A stretch of 64,000 bases of DNA from UBA1309 sp047605645 (GCA_047605645.1 JASGFJ010000012.1:1-64000), one strand, 5' to 3'; positions 51,836-61,704 are shown, numbered from the stretch's first letter. Notes: generated by a model from the letters alone, not told the origin. Made by a program: numbers and translations.

Positions 51836-52795
51836 ATGCCATTTTTTAGTATTGTCATTCCTTTATACAACAAAGAAAAATATATCATTCATTCGCTTGA
51901 AAGTGTCCGCAGTCAAAACTTCTCGGATTATGAGATTATTATTGTAAATGATGGTTCTACTGATCGCAGCGAAGAGTTGGTAATGGCGGTTTGTGACTTA
52001 CCTATTCGCTATTTTAAAACCGAAAACAGAGGTGTATCCAATGCCCGTAATCTGGGGATTGAGAAATCAACAGGCAAATATATCGCGTTCCTTGATGCTG
52101 ATGATTTGTGGTATCCTCATTTTTTGGAGGAAATATATAACTATATCCGCTTGTTCCCGGAACAGAAAGTCTTTTCTACAGCCTCTGAGTTTGAATACCA
52201 TGGAAAACGAATGGAAGCCAGGTATTCTTTAAAAAAGACAGGAGATTATGAAATTGTCGATTTTCTGAAGACGGCCTATCATAAATCCTTTATCTTCATG
52301 CCAGTCAAACGGGCTCAGATATTATTTACTTCGGCTTCTGTGTTTCGCAGAGATATTTTCGCGGAAATTGGATTATTTGACACGTCGATAAAAAGTGGAG
52401 AAGATACCGATATGTGGATTCGTGTTGGATTGAAATATAAAATTTGCTTTATCTGGAAAATCTCCGCTTTGTATGTTTATGACCCCCATAGTCTTTCTCG
52501 TCAAGTGACAAGTCTGGAGGGAAAACCCAAATATATTAAATATTTGGAGCTGGAAGCCACGCACAAAGATCTTAAACGCTATATTGATAATTTACGTTTT
52601 TCTCTTGCTGTAAAAAGTAAGTTGCTTGGAGATAGTAAAACATTCGATTACTATAATAAATATATCAATAAGAGAAATCTCCCGATAAGAAAGCAGCTGA
52701 TATTGCTGTTGCCGGCTAACGGAATTCAGTATTTTATGCTTCTGAAGGAGAAAATGATTCGGCTTATGTTGGTATATTTTAAAGAGAAATGCTAA
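51836..52795 (+). CDS. GT2-family glycosyltransferase
   Basis: A 319-residue GT-A fold glycosyltransferase. FSIVIPLYNKEKYI opens the nucleotide-binding half, EIIIVNDGSTDRS holds the first Asp pair, and YIAFLDADDLW holds the DxD-like metal site. The DTSIKSGEDTDMWIR segment is the typical catalytic ED region. The basic, hydrophobic C-terminus may touch the membrane. It would add a sugar to a lipid-linked glycan. It converges with two minus-strand glycosyltransferases 11 bases away, so the three form a small separate glycan-synthesis group 43 kb from the export genes. The sugar is unknown. Confidence 0.9.
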   Translation: MPFFSIVIPLYNKEKYIIHSLESVRSQNFSDYEIIIVNDGSTDRSEELVMAVCDLPIRYFKTENRGVSNARNLGIEKSTGKYIAFLDADDLWYPHFLEEIYNYIRLFPEQKVFSTASEFEYHGKRMEARYSLKKTGDYEIVDFLKTAYHKSFIFMPVKRAQILFTSASVFRRDIFAEIGLFDTSIKSGEDTDMWIRVGLKYKICFIWKISALYVYDPHSLSRQVTSLEGKPKYIKYLELEATHKDLKRYIDNLRFSLAVKSKLLGDSKTFDYYNKYINKRNLPIRKQLILLLPANGIQYFMLLKEKMIRLMLVYFKEKC

Positions 52796-52806
52796 CTCAT
52801 TTCATT

Positions 52807-53892
52807 TCATGTCAGTATTTCTTTCCACTGTCGGATAATGTTTCCCGGATCGAGATGCAGAACACTTTTTTGAGCATTTGCTTTGCATCGCGTATAGAGT
52901 TCTCTGTCGTCAATCATCCGGTTCATGGCTTCACTCAGTTTCCGGATATTGTGATTTTCGACTAAGAGTCCGTTGTATCCATTGGTAATTATTTCGCGTG
53001 GCCCATAATCGCAATCCACCGAAACAAGAGGAGTGCCGGCTGATAAAGCTTCAATCAGTGTCATTGGGAATCCTTCATAATAACTTGTCAGAACCAAAAA
53101 TAAAGCTTTCTGTAGATAGCGATATACATTCGGTGTAAAAGGTTGCATTATTACATGCTCTTGCAAACCATTTTGTGCTATATATTGCTTGGTCTCTTCT
53201 TTGTCGTCCCCATCTCCGACAATGAGTAGCTTTACCGATTTTTCTTTCAGCGAGGATGCATTATAGGAGTCGATCAACAGCCTTAGATTTTTTACCTTTT
53301 CAGAAATCCTACCTAGATAGAGAATATATTTCTGTGGCGAATCCGGTGTGTTAGACGATATCGACTCTTGCATTTTCTCAGCTGGATTATAGATAACTGT
53401 CAGGTTTTTATTCTGATATCTGCTGAAAATAAGCTGTTTAATTCCTTCCGATACGCATACAATCATTTTGCAATTGCGGATCATCATCTTTGCGACGAAG
53501 TCATTTTTTGTGAAATAGGAATCGATCTTAGAACTGTGTACAACATAGATTTTCCTTTCTTTGATGTACGGGAAGAAAAGATAGAGCAATTCTGTTATTG
53601 GATTACTACGGCATCGTGCATCAATTATATAATCAAATTGATTCTCGGAAATAATCTTTTTAAAGGCTTTTATCCTTTTCCATTTCGAAAGGAGTGTTGG
53701 TTTCTCATTTTCTGCAAGTGCGAGATTGTGAAGTTTTCCCTTATATTCGTAGTCCACCCCGTTGTTGAATATAACAATCTGTACATCATATCCGGCATTC
53801 GTCAACATTCGGGACAATAAGGCTGTGCTTCGTTCCAGGCCTCCTCTTGCCAGGCTGAGAGCCACAATGCATATTTTAAGAGATGGTGACAT
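52807..53892 (-). CDS. GT4-family glycosyltransferase
   Basis: A 361-residue GT-B enzyme. The N-terminal domain starts KICIVALSLARGGLERSTALL (Gly-rich loop), and the C-terminal nucleotide-sugar domain has YILYLGRISEKVKNLRLLID, LLIVGDGDDKEE and the E-x7-E type region YYEGFPMTLIEALSAGTPLVS. These are hallmarks of family GT4. The gene overlaps the upstream GT2 gene by 17 bases, so the two are translated together. A role in surface glycan or lipopolysaccharide assembly is likely; the specificity is unknown. Confidence 0.9.
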   Translation of the reverse strand: MSPSLKICIVALSLARGGLERSTALLSRMLTNAGYDVQIVIFNNGVDYEYKGKLHNLALAENEKPTLLSKWKRIKAFKKIISENQFDYIIDARCRSNPITELLYLFFPYIKERKIYVVHSSKIDSYFTKNDFVAKMMIRNCKMIVCVSEGIKQLIFSRYQNKNLTVIYNPAEKMQESISSNTPDSPQKYILYLGRISEKVKNLRLLIDSYNASSLKEKSVKLLIVGDGDDKEETKQYIAQNGLQEHVIMQPFTPNVYRYLQKALFLVLTSYYEGFPMTLIEALSAGTPLVSVDCDYGPREIITNGYNGLLVENHNIRKLSEAMNRMIDDRELYTRCKANAQKSVLHLDPGNIIRQWKEILT

Positions 53893-54925
53893 GGGACAAA
53901 GATTTAGTCGTTCGATTTTTTCTTAGCGATCGTTTTATTTTTCGCATAAGCAGGTACGATGAATGGAGTCCATTGAAAAGGAACTTGTTCTCTGTGATAC
54001 ATAATAGTAGTTTGTCTGTAAAGGAAATCTGAAATCCGATTTCCCGAAAAGTCTGGTTCGCTTTTTCTGCTAAATCCTTCCGTTTTGCTTTGAAAGAAAG
54101 TAACAGCAAAGAATGAGAGACCCACTTGAGATAAACAGATGCATCAAGTATATTCAGTTTTAGCTCATTGAAGATGTCGATATGCAACTGAAGCACTCCC
54201 CATTTAAAATGAAATATTTTTTCAGGATTGGATGAATGACTAGCCGATTCGGATAATACTCGGTAAGTGATTGTGCTTTCGTTGAGATAATAAAAGTCCC
54301 CGGCTTGCAATAAAAAAAACACTAACTGATAGTCTTCGCATGGATAGTTATTGCTGAAAAATGGAGGATATCGCTTTCTTATTTCTTCTATTGTATCTCT
54401 CCGGTAACATGCCGAGCAGGTATATACTAATACATCTGTGGTTTGGTTCATCAATTGTTTTGTGTATTCCTTCCCGGTTCTTAGCTCCAATGGATCTAAC
54501 TTCTGTCGAATCGATAGTTTTCCATTGCAGAGCTCATTCCAGGCTGTATGAACCAATACAATATCCGGGTCTTTCTCTAAAATATCGACCTGCTTTTGTA
54601 ATTTATACGGGTCATTCCAAAAATCGTCTCCTGCACATTCAGCGATGTATTTGCCTCTACAGTGCGATAGTGTATTGTAGAAGTTTTTAATGAGTCCTTC
54701 ATTTTGAGGATTCAGTATCAACCTGAGGTGTTCGGGATATTTTTTTTGCAGTTCTATGCAGATTTGTCTTGTATTGTCTGTAGAGCAGTCCTCTCCAATC
54801 ACAATTTCAAAAGAGAAATTGCATACTTGCATCATGATACTTTCAATTGCCTGAACGATATAGTTCTCTTGATTGTATGTTGTGACAAGAACAGATACAA
54901 GTGGAGGAAAGGCTTCATTTTTCAT
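53876..54925 (-). CDS. GT2-family glycosyltransferase
   Basis: A 349-residue GT-A glycosyltransferase: VSVLVTTYNQENYIVQAI at the N-terminus, IVIGEDCSTDNT for the first acidic site, and YIAECAGDDFWNDPYKLQKQ for the metal-binding loop. The GDDFW pattern is frequent in enzymes that modify O-antigen or capsule. The C-terminal third is helical and basic. It is the first gene of a two-gene unit with the GT4 gene. The start at 54925 gives a normal N-terminus. Specificity is unknown. Confidence 0.9.
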   Translation of the reverse strand: MKNEAFPPLVSVLVTTYNQENYIVQAIESIMMQVCNFSFEIVIGEDCSTDNTRQICIELQKKYPEHLRLILNPQNEGLIKNFYNTLSHCRGKYIAECAGDDFWNDPYKLQKQVDILEKDPDIVLVHTAWNELCNGKLSIRQKLDPLELRTGKEYTKQLMNQTTDVLVYTCSACYRRDTIEEIRKRYPPFFSNNYPCEDYQLVFFLLQAGDFYYLNESTITYRVLSESASHSSNPEKIFHFKWGVLQLHIDIFNELKLNILDASVYLKWVSHSLLLLSFKAKRKDLAEKANQTFREIGFQISFTDKLLLCITENKFLFNGLHSSYLLMRKIKRSLRKNRTTKSLSHVTIS

Positions 54926-55000
54926 GTTTCTCAGGAGCTTTATCTATCTTCTATAGTTGAATAAGTAAATAAACAACGTAAAAATCAATTGCTTATTATC

Positions 55001-55819
55001 TTAATTCAAGAATATTAAATATACAAAAACTGCCGGTATTGCGAACAATGTGCTGTCAAATCGATCCAGGATCCCTCCGTGTCCGGGAATCATGTTCCCT
55101 GAATCTTTGACTCCAAGAGTTCTCTTTAAGAGCGATTCAAAAAGGTCTCCTAATGTCCCTGCAATCACCACAATCACCGCAAACCCAATCCATGCAATCA
55201 TCGGCATGACCGGAAAGAAATGATAGAAGAGGAGAGAGGAGGCTGATGCGAAAATGAGCCCCCCGAAAAAACCTTCCCAGGATTTCTTCGGTGAAATTCG
55301 TTCAAAAAGGCGATGCTTACCAAACATCATCCCTGTAAGATAGGCAAAGGTATCATTCAGCCAGATAAACACAAAGAGTGCCAATAAATATTCAAATCGG
55401 AACTCTCTTGCGGGTGAAGTTACCAGGCTGACAGCAAGCGCTAAAGGTAGAGCAATATAGGCAATGCCAAACAAAGAATAGGCCACTGATTGAATGGGAT
55501 TTTCTTTTTTTAAATAAAGCTCGCTGATGAAAAGAATTAGAATATAAATAACTACACCTGCATAGCCGTATACATATCCGGTAAGGAAATAGCAGACAGT
55601 CGCCAGAAAAAGTAATAATCCGCCCCCGATATTTAGTGGTTTGGATGTTTTCACATTGGCGTGCCGATCGATGAGCTGATAAAACTCAAATAAGGAAAGG
55701 GCTGTTATTAGTGCAAATACGGTCGTAAAAGCAGTGTAGCCGAGAAGAATCCCGGCTAACAGCAATATAACATACAAGGCTCCGAAAAAAGCTCTTGTGA
55801 AAAAATTATTCAACTTCAA
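55001..55819 (-). CDS. cdsA: Phosphatidate cytidylyltransferase
   Basis: A 272-residue integral membrane enzyme with about seven or eight helices. It makes CDP-diacylglycerol from phosphatidate and CTP for phospholipid synthesis. The C-terminal CDP-DAG synthase signature is intact: LLKRTLGVKDSGNMIPGHGG followed by ILDRFDS, including the Lys-Asp and the Asp residues that bind metal. SPKKSWEGFFGG is also typical. It is the last gene of the rsfS-ftsH-cdsA series, 24 bases after ftsH, a common order in Bacteroidetes. Confidence 0.96.
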   Translation of the reverse strand: MKLNNFFTRAFFGALYVILLLAGILLGYTAFTTVFALITALSLFEFYQLIDRHANVKTSKPLNIGGGLLLFLATVCYFLTGYVYGYAGVVIYILILFISELYLKKENPIQSVAYSLFGIAYIALPLALAVSLVTSPAREFRFEYLLALFVFIWLNDTFAYLTGMMFGKHRLFERISPKKSWEGFFGGLIFASASSLLFYHFFPVMPMIAWIGFAVIVVIAGTLGDLFESLLKRTLGVKDSGNMIPGHGGILDRFDSTLFAIPAVFVYLIFLN

Positions 55820-55843
55820 AATATTGGGTATTATGGAAGAGTG

Positions 55844-57859
55844 TCAATCTTCTTTCTCTTCTTCAGGTTCTACTTCACTGTGTGTTTCTTCTGACAGAAC
55901 AATATTTCCATTTCCTTCTTCCGGTTTCACTTTTCCCTCTGCTTCGTTCATTAACTCTTCAGAGCGGGAAGTCCATGGGCGAACCCCGAAAATGTGTTTT
56001 AAATCGTCAGAATATATAACCTCTCTTTCAAGCAATAATTTGGCAAGCATTGCATGTCCTTCCTTGTGCTTTTCGAGAAGTTCTTTTGCCCGGATGTATT
56101 GCTGGAGAACAATTTCGCGAACCTCTTTGTCTATTTGCAATGCTGTTTCATCGCTATAGGGTTTCGTAAAACCGTAATCCTGTCCCGATGAATCATAATA
56201 GGATATATTCGGGAGGCTGTCGCTCATTCCGTAGTAAGCAACCATGGCATAGATCAGTTTCGTTGTCCGTTCAAGATCGTTGGCTGCTCCCGATGAAATT
56301 CTTCCTAAGAAGACATCCTCTGCTGCACGTCCACCCAGCAAAGCACAGATTTTATCGAGCATCTGTGGTTTTGTTTCAATCTGACGTTCTTCGGGAAGAT
56401 ACCAGGCTGCCCCCAATGCTTTACCGCGGGGAACAATGGTCACTTTCACCAACGGATCGGCATATTCAAGGAACCAGCTTAGTGTTGCGTGACCGGCTTC
56501 GTGGATGGCAATCGATCGTCTTTCTTCGTAAGTAGTGACTTTGTTTTTCTTTTCAAGGCCACCAATTATGCGATCCACAGCATTCAGAAAATCATCCTTT
56601 TGAACGATTTTCTTCCCTTTACGCGCTGCAATCAAAGCCGCCTCATTACATACATTGGCAATGTCGGCTCCGGAGAAACCCGGTGTTTGGCGGGAAAGGA
56701 AATCTATATCGACCGAGTCGTCGATCTTCACGGAACGCAAATGAACCTTAAATACTTCCCGGCGGTCATTCAGATCCGGCAGATCTACATAAATCTGGCG
56801 GTCAAAACGTCCGGCACGTAACAAGGCTTTGTCCAGAATGTCTGCCCGGTTGGTTGCTGCTAAGATAATCACACCGCTATTGGTGCCAAAACCATCCATT
56901 TCGGTAAGCAACTGGTTGAGGGTGTTTTCCCGTTCGTCGTTAGAACCCATGTTGGGATTCTTGCCACGAGCCCGACCAATTGCATCGATTTCATCGATGA
57001 AGATGATGCAGGGAGATTTCTCTTTTGCCTGCCGGAAAAGGTCGCGCACACGCGAAGCTCCTACGCCGACAAACATTTCTACGAAATCAGAACCGGACAT
57101 GGAAAAGAACGGAACATTGGCTTCACCTGCGACAGCTTTTGCCAATAGGGTTTTTCCAGTTCCCGGAGGGCCAACCAGAAGGGCTCCCTTCGGAATTTTT
57201 CCTCCAAGTTCTGTATATCTGTTCGGATTCTTAAGAAATTCTACGATTTCTTCTATTTCTTCTTTTGCTTCTGAAAGTCCGGCTACGTCCTTAAAGGTTA
57301 CTTTCAGATCGGAACCTTTATCGTAAAGCTGCGCTTTGGATTTCCCGACACTGAAAACACCGCCGCCACCACCGGCTCCACCTCCCGACATCCGCCGGAT
57401 GATGAATATCCACAGAAAGACGAGTAGTGCAAACGGTAAGAGTCCGACAAGGATATCCCATAAGTCGGAGCCTGAATCGTAATCAACCGTGATTCGGGTT
57501 CTTAATTCGGGATTAAGGCTCTTGTAGAAATTATCAAATCCATCGGCTGACGGAATATTCACAACCAGCATCGGATTTTTTGTCGTTCTTAAATCCTCAT
57601 TCTTAAAAACATTTTTTACCGAATCTTTTCGAACATAGGCCTCCAGCATGTTTTTCTTATTGTAGACCGTGATTTTCTCGACCCAATTGTTTGAGACATA
57701 TTTTTCAAAATCAGACCAATAAACTTTTTTGCTTGAAACGTCGCCGAAAAAGAAATACATTCCGATAAGCAAAAGCACTACAACGGAATATAACCAGTAA
57801 TTGAGAGGCATTTTAGACCCCTTACCTCCAGGGGGCGATGGCTTTTTTCTATTTTCCAT
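55844..57859 (-). CDS. ftsH: ATP-dependent zinc metalloprotease FtsH
   Basis: A 671-residue membrane AAA+ protease that degrades misfolded and short-lived membrane and cytosolic proteins as a hexamer. A first membrane helix lies near residue 25 (WLYSVVVLLLIGMYFFF), a periplasmic domain follows, and a second helix is near 140 (LLPFALLVFLWIFII). The AAA module has Walker A GPPGTGKT (near 229), CIIFIDEIDAIG, the pore motif MFVGVGA and the SRH Arg residues. The zinc site HEAGH is at 453-457. A Gly-rich linker after the second helix and an acidic C-terminus are normal for Bacteroidetes. Transcribed with rsfS and cdsA. Confidence 0.97.
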   Translation of the reverse strand: MENRKKPSPPGGKGSKMPLNYWLYSVVVLLLIGMYFFFGDVSSKKVYWSDFEKYVSNNWVEKITVYNKKNMLEAYVRKDSVKNVFKNEDLRTTKNPMLVVNIPSADGFDNFYKSLNPELRTRITVDYDSGSDLWDILVGLLPFALLVFLWIFIIRRMSGGGAGGGGGVFSVGKSKAQLYDKGSDLKVTFKDVAGLSEAKEEIEEIVEFLKNPNRYTELGGKIPKGALLVGPPGTGKTLLAKAVAGEANVPFFSMSGSDFVEMFVGVGASRVRDLFRQAKEKSPCIIFIDEIDAIGRARGKNPNMGSNDERENTLNQLLTEMDGFGTNSGVIILAATNRADILDKALLRAGRFDRQIYVDLPDLNDRREVFKVHLRSVKIDDSVDIDFLSRQTPGFSGADIANVCNEAALIAARKGKKIVQKDDFLNAVDRIIGGLEKKNKVTTYEERRSIAIHEAGHATLSWFLEYADPLVKVTIVPRGKALGAAWYLPEERQIETKPQMLDKICALLGGRAAEDVFLGRISSGAANDLERTTKLIYAMVAYYGMSDSLPNISYYDSSGQDYGFTKPYSDETALQIDKEVREIVLQQYIRAKELLEKHKEGHAMLAKLLLEREVIYSDDLKHIFGVRPWTSRSEELMNEAEGKVKPEEGNGNIVLSEETHSEVEPEEEKED

Positions 57860-57964
57860 ATATTATTCTACATACATATACCGCACACCTTTGTTTTCAG
57901 TATGCGGTATTTTCTCTTTTATAACAAACAAGTTTCAATTATGTTGCTATTCATTAAAAACTCC

Positions 57965-58324
57965 TTAATCCAGTTCAGGAACTGTTTCTAGTTTAGCATC
58001 CTCCCATAGATGTTCGATGTCGTAAAACTCTCGTAATTCGGGAATAAATACGTGCACAATAACTGTGCCGTAATCTATTCCGACCCAGCGGGATTCTCGT
58101 AGTCCATCCACAGAGATTGGCCTTTCTTTTGTCTCTCTTTTTATTCCTTCCACTATTTCATTTGCAATTGCTTCCACTTGAGTCGGGGTGTTCCCTTCAC
58201 AGACAATGAAACTTTGGCAGATAGCTCCCGGCATATCTGACATGTCTACAATTACGATGTTTCTGGCTTTCTTCTCTTGAGAAAATTTTACGATGTTGTC
58301 AATTAAAATTTTTGTATCGTCCAT
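57965..58324 (-). CDS. rsfS: Ribosomal silencing factor RsfS
   Basis: A 119-residue RsfS/Iojap-family protein that binds ribosomal protein uL14 and blocks subunit joining when nutrients are short. Characteristic segments are IVIVDMSDMPGAICQSFIVCEGNT, SVDGLRESRWVGIDYGTVIVHVF and the ending REFYDIEHLWEDA. The length is typical. It is the first gene of the rsfS-ftsH-cdsA unit; an exact -7 box lies 28 bases upstream of the start. Confidence 0.95.
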   Translation of the reverse strand: MDDTKILIDNIVKFSQEKKARNIVIVDMSDMPGAICQSFIVCEGNTPTQVEAIANEIVEGIKRETKERPISVDGLRESRWVGIDYGTVIVHVFIPELREFYDIEHLWEDAKLETVPELD

Positions 58325-58351
58325 TCTTTATGGTTAATGTAATTCAAGGTG

Positions 58352-58359
58352 CAAATATA
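58352..58359 (-). promoter_or_regulatory. -7 promoter box for rsfS-ftsH-cdsA
   Basis: Read on the minus strand this is TATATTTG, an exact TAnnTTTG match, about 28 bases ahead of the rsfS start codon. Confidence 0.7.
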
Positions 58360-58504
58360 AGAGTTTAATTTCAATCCTTGATATCCAGAAGCTAACATCC
58401 GCCGAATATATTTCAATAAAATTCCAAAAGAGTTGAAAAGAACGGTCAATGAAAACACTATCGCAACTATCTTTAAACAAAATCGGGTGATTTTTCGGAA
58501 AATG

Positions 58505-58535
58505 TTTGTCAAATCAAAAAAAGGTTTTACATTTG
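58505..58535 (+). promoter_or_regulatory. Promoter of the tRNA-Gly/tRNA-Leu unit
   Basis: TTTG at 58505-58508 and TACATTTG at 58528-58535, 19 bases apart, form a full Bacteroidetes -33/-7 promoter. It is about 39 bases upstream of the first tRNA. Confidence 0.8.
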
Positions 58536-58574
58536 CACTCGCTTAACGAAAGCAAGGAATTGCGATCGAAATAC

Positions 58575-58647
<73 letters not shown>

Positions 58648-58654
58648 CTGGTCT

Positions 58655-58738
58655 GCCCGGATGGTGGAATGGTAGACACGCAAGACTTAAAATCTTGTGG
58701 CCATTATGGCTGTGCGGGTTCAAGTCCCGCTCCGGGTA
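58655..58738 (+). tRNA. tRNA-Leu (TAA)
   Basis: A class II tRNA with a long variable arm. The acceptor GCCCGGA pairs with TCCGGGT. The anticodon stem CAAGA/TCTTG encloses CTTAAAA (anticodon TAA), the variable arm is TGGCCATTATGGCTG, and the T-arm contains GGTTCAAGTCC. It lies seven bases after tRNA-Gly in one transcript. CCA is not encoded. Confidence 0.97.
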
Positions 58739-58744
58739 CGATTT

Positions 58745-58780
58745 AAAAGCTCATAATCTTTTGGTTATGAGCTTTTTTGT
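58745..58780 (+). terminator. Terminator after the tRNA pair
   Basis: A 12-base-pair stem (AAAAGCTCATAA with TTATGAGCTTTT), 8-base loop, followed by TTGTTTT. Confidence 0.9.
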
Positions 58781-59010
58781 TTTCACTCTTCCTCGCTTCC
58801 CTGAATATTCCGGTCATCACTAAAGAACGAATTAAGTCAGTTTGTTTATGTGAATAAATAATTAGCTGTTTGTTTTGGTTTTATTAATTTGATTTTCTTT
58901 CTATATTTCAAAAACATCCGTACATTACCCGCCGAAGATACATTGTTTTCTTATGTTGCTCTATTTACTTGTTGATGAATTTATTGTGTTTTAATATGAC
59001 TGGTTTGGAA

Positions 59011-61680
59011 ATGAAGAGAAAGTATGTTATTGCATCATTAGCTCTCCTTTTATGCAATATCTTTTGCCTTAAGGCTCAGAATGATGCACCGGAAGATTCC
59101 CTTTATCAACGGATGTTTAAAAATTTATATGCGCAATTGTTGGTTCAGCCTCAGGAAAAAATTTATGTGCAGACGGACCGCCCGTATTATTTGAATGGGG
59201 AAAAAATCTATTTCAGAGCATTTCTCCTTCAGGCTGCAAATCAGAAAGCTGCAAGCTGGAGCCGCTATGTGTATATTGAGTTGATTTCCCCCGGTGATTC
59301 AGTCGTAGTTCGACAGCAGATTCGCCAAACAGAGAGTGGAATGTCCTTTGGAACACTTCATTTGCCGGAGTCATTACCCGAAGGAAGTTACCGATTGAGA
59401 GCCTATACGCGTTATCTGGAAAATAGTGGAGAGGATTTTTTCTATACTCAGCCAGTGTATATCGCAGATCCGAATGCCTCTCAATTTTCAATTGAAAACA
59501 ATTTATCCTATATGGATGATAATAATGTAAGAATCCGATTGCGTTTCAGGGATAAGAAATCGGGTGAGTTGGCTTTACCCGAATCGTTGGTAGTATCAGG
59601 TCAGAAGATAAAGTCTGCTAAATTGCTAAAACCTGATGGGGATAATTTCTTTTCATATATCATTCGTTTGGATGCAAGTACAGGAAATAGATATTTTCTG
59701 ATTCAATTTAAAGACAAGGGAAGAACTTTTAAAAAATATGTATATGTGCCTTATTTAACTGGTTTCCCGGGTGTAAACTTCTATCCGGAAGGAGGGCACC
59801 TGGTTGCTGATAAAACCAATGTTGTTGCATTTAAAGCTTTGAACAGTAATGGAACAGGTGCTGAATTGTCGGGTGCTGTTTTTAATTCAAAGGGGGCGAA
59901 AATTGTTGATTTCAAGACAATGTACAAAGGCATGGGGAAGTTTCTCTTTCAGCCGCTTTCCGGAGAAACTTATTATGCGCAGGTAGATTTTCAGGGGAAG
60001 AGCAATCGAGTGGAGCTTCCGGTTGCACAATTGAATGCGTGTTCACTCCGTGCAGAGTCGGATTTGGATAGTTTGGCGGTAGCTGTAATCTCGAATCAGC
60101 AGAATAAGGACAAGAATTACTATTTGCTGATTCATCGCCAGGGAATTCCTATTTACCTGCAAAAGTGGAATGCTTCTGCAAACAAGCTAAGGTTGCCGAA
60201 ACGGATATTTAATACTGGCGTAACACATCTCTTGCTCTTATCGGATAATATGCATGTATTGGCAGAGAGATTGGTGTTTAATAATAAAAAAGATCAGTAT
60301 GAGGCATCCGTTTCAACGGATAAAACAGTCTATAAACAACGGAATTTAGTTCATTTATGTGTGGATGTTCTTTCCGACCCTAAAGACTCGCTTGTCTCCG
60401 AATTTGCTGTTGCTGTTACGGATGACAAGGATATTCAGACGGATTCTGTTTCAAATATTATTTCAGAAATCTATCTTACCTCTGAGCTGAAAGGCACAGT
60501 CGAACATCCCGCTTGGTATTTTAGCGATGACAGTCATGCGCTGGAGTATGCTGATTTGCTGATGATGACAAATGGATGGCGGAAATACAATATTCAGGAA
60601 GCATTGCTTGATAGTATTCAAAAACCGGTCATTCAACCCGAAAAATCACAGAATATTACAGGAGATGTGAAGGGATTTCTGGGGCGAAATTCTAAAAATG
60701 CAAAGGTTAAACTCCTTGCCATGAGATATGGTTATGTCGATGAGGCTTCTGCTGACGAAAAGGGCATGTTTGGATTTACAAATTTTGAATTGCCTGACAG
60801 TACTGCTTTGTTTATGATGTGTTTCAATAAAACAGGAGAGGCGAGCGATGTAATGGAATTAAGAATAAATCCGATTCTTTATCCGATGGTGCCCCGAACA
60901 TCCCTTGTTGCTGACAATTTGCCGGATATGGCAGAGGTGGATCGGTTTGCATGGAAAGCCAACAGAAAATATATCAACGAAAAAGGAATGAGGCAGATAG
61001 ATTTGCCCGAAGTTGTGGTGACTCAGTCGAGAAGAAGCGTGAGCAGAATTGATAATCACACCGGTATTTCCGATCCCGATCGCTTTATTTCGACGGAGCA
61101 GATTCAACGCTTTTCCCCAACAAGTCTTGAGCAGTTGTTTTCTTACATTCCCGGAGTTCAGTCTGTTTCATCGGGGGATGGAGTTAAAATTCGAAATCAA
61201 AATGCCGATTTTGTACTCGATGGAATAAATCTCCATTGTACTTTCGGTGAATTGGACGGATATATAAATGTGGCAGATATCGCGCAAGTAGATGTGTACG
61301 TCGATCCGGCTAAGACGTTGGTGCTTTCTTCGGGTAATCCTGTAATTGCCTTGACCACTTGGCCGGCGGGATTACGTCCGTCAAAATTACCCAATTCGAT
61401 TTTGAATAAGAAAGTTATTACTCCTTTGGGGTATCAGAAACCAGATGAGTTTTATTCTCCGAAATATGAAACTCCGGCAGCTCTTAATGACCAAACTCCG
61501 GATTTGCGTACCACTATTTATTGGAATCCCAATGTCGTGTTGAAATCCGGAACGCAGTCGTGCCTCGATTTTTATACCAATGATAGCCGAAATACAACTT
61601 ATACAGTGATTGTAGAGGGAATAACTAGTGGTAAAAAATTGATTTATTCTCGTAAAAAAGGAGTTGTAAAACAGGAATAA
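59011..61680 (+). CDS. Secreted MG2-like protein with a TonB-receptor plug domain
   Basis: An 889-residue protein with a signal peptide (YVIASLALLLCNIFCLKAQ). The N-terminal part begins like alpha-2-macroglobulin MG2 modules (EKIYVQTDRPYYLNGEKIYF) and has further beta-sandwich repeats to about residue 530. A CarboxypepD_reg-like stretch is near 550-600 (ITGDVKGFLGRNSKNAKVKLL). Near 690-800 comes a TonB plug-like domain (IQRFSPTSLEQLFSYIPGVQ, then NADFVLDGINL), but no barrel follows. It is widespread in Bacteroidetes and has no assigned function known to me; surface glycan or protein contact is possible. The ATG at 59011 was chosen over 58969 because it opens the signal peptide. It stands alone with a terminator after it. 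Confidence 0.8.
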   Translation: MKRKYVIASLALLLCNIFCLKAQNDAPEDSLYQRMFKNLYAQLLVQPQEKIYVQTDRPYYLNGEKIYFRAFLLQAANQKAASWSRYVYIELISPGDSVVVRQQIRQTESGMSFGTLHLPESLPEGSYRLRAYTRYLENSGEDFFYTQPVYIADPNASQFSIENNLSYMDDNNVRIRLRFRDKKSGELALPESLVVSGQKIKSAKLLKPDGDNFFSYIIRLDASTGNRYFLIQFKDKGRTFKKYVYVPYLTGFPGVNFYPEGGHLVADKTNVVAFKALNSNGTGAELSGAVFNSKGAKIVDFKTMYKGMGKFLFQPLSGETYYAQVDFQGKSNRVELPVAQLNACSLRAESDLDSLAVAVISNQQNKDKNYYLLIHRQGIPIYLQKWNASANKLRLPKRIFNTGVTHLLLLSDNMHVLAERLVFNNKKDQYEASVSTDKTVYKQRNLVHLCVDVLSDPKDSLVSEFAVAVTDDKDIQTDSVSNIISEIYLTSELKGTVEHPAWYFSDDSHALEYADLLMMTNGWRKYNIQEALLDSIQKPVIQPEKSQNITGDVKGFLGRNSKNAKVKLLAMRYGYVDEASADEKGMFGFTNFELPDSTALFMMCFNKTGEASDVMELRINPILYPMVPRTSLVADNLPDMAEVDRFAWKANRKYINEKGMRQIDLPEVVVTQSRRSVSRIDNHTGISDPDRFISTEQIQRFSPTSLEQLFSYIPGVQSVSSGDGVKIRNQNADFVLDGINLHCTFGELDGYINVADIAQVDVYVDPAKTLVLSSGNPVIALTTWPAGLRPSKLPNSILNKKVITPLGYQKPDEFYSPKYETPAALNDQTPDLRTTIYWNPNVVLKSGTQSCLDFYTNDSRNTTYTVIVEGITSGKKLIYSRKKGVVKQE

Positions 61681-61704
61681 AAGGAATAAATCATGTAGAA
61701 AGAT

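Noticed and set aside
58303..58512. 69-codon minus-strand frame overlapping the rsfS start
   Set aside because: It covers the rsfS promoter and part of the rsfS gene in another frame; the hydrophobic stretch is expected from AT-rich sequence.
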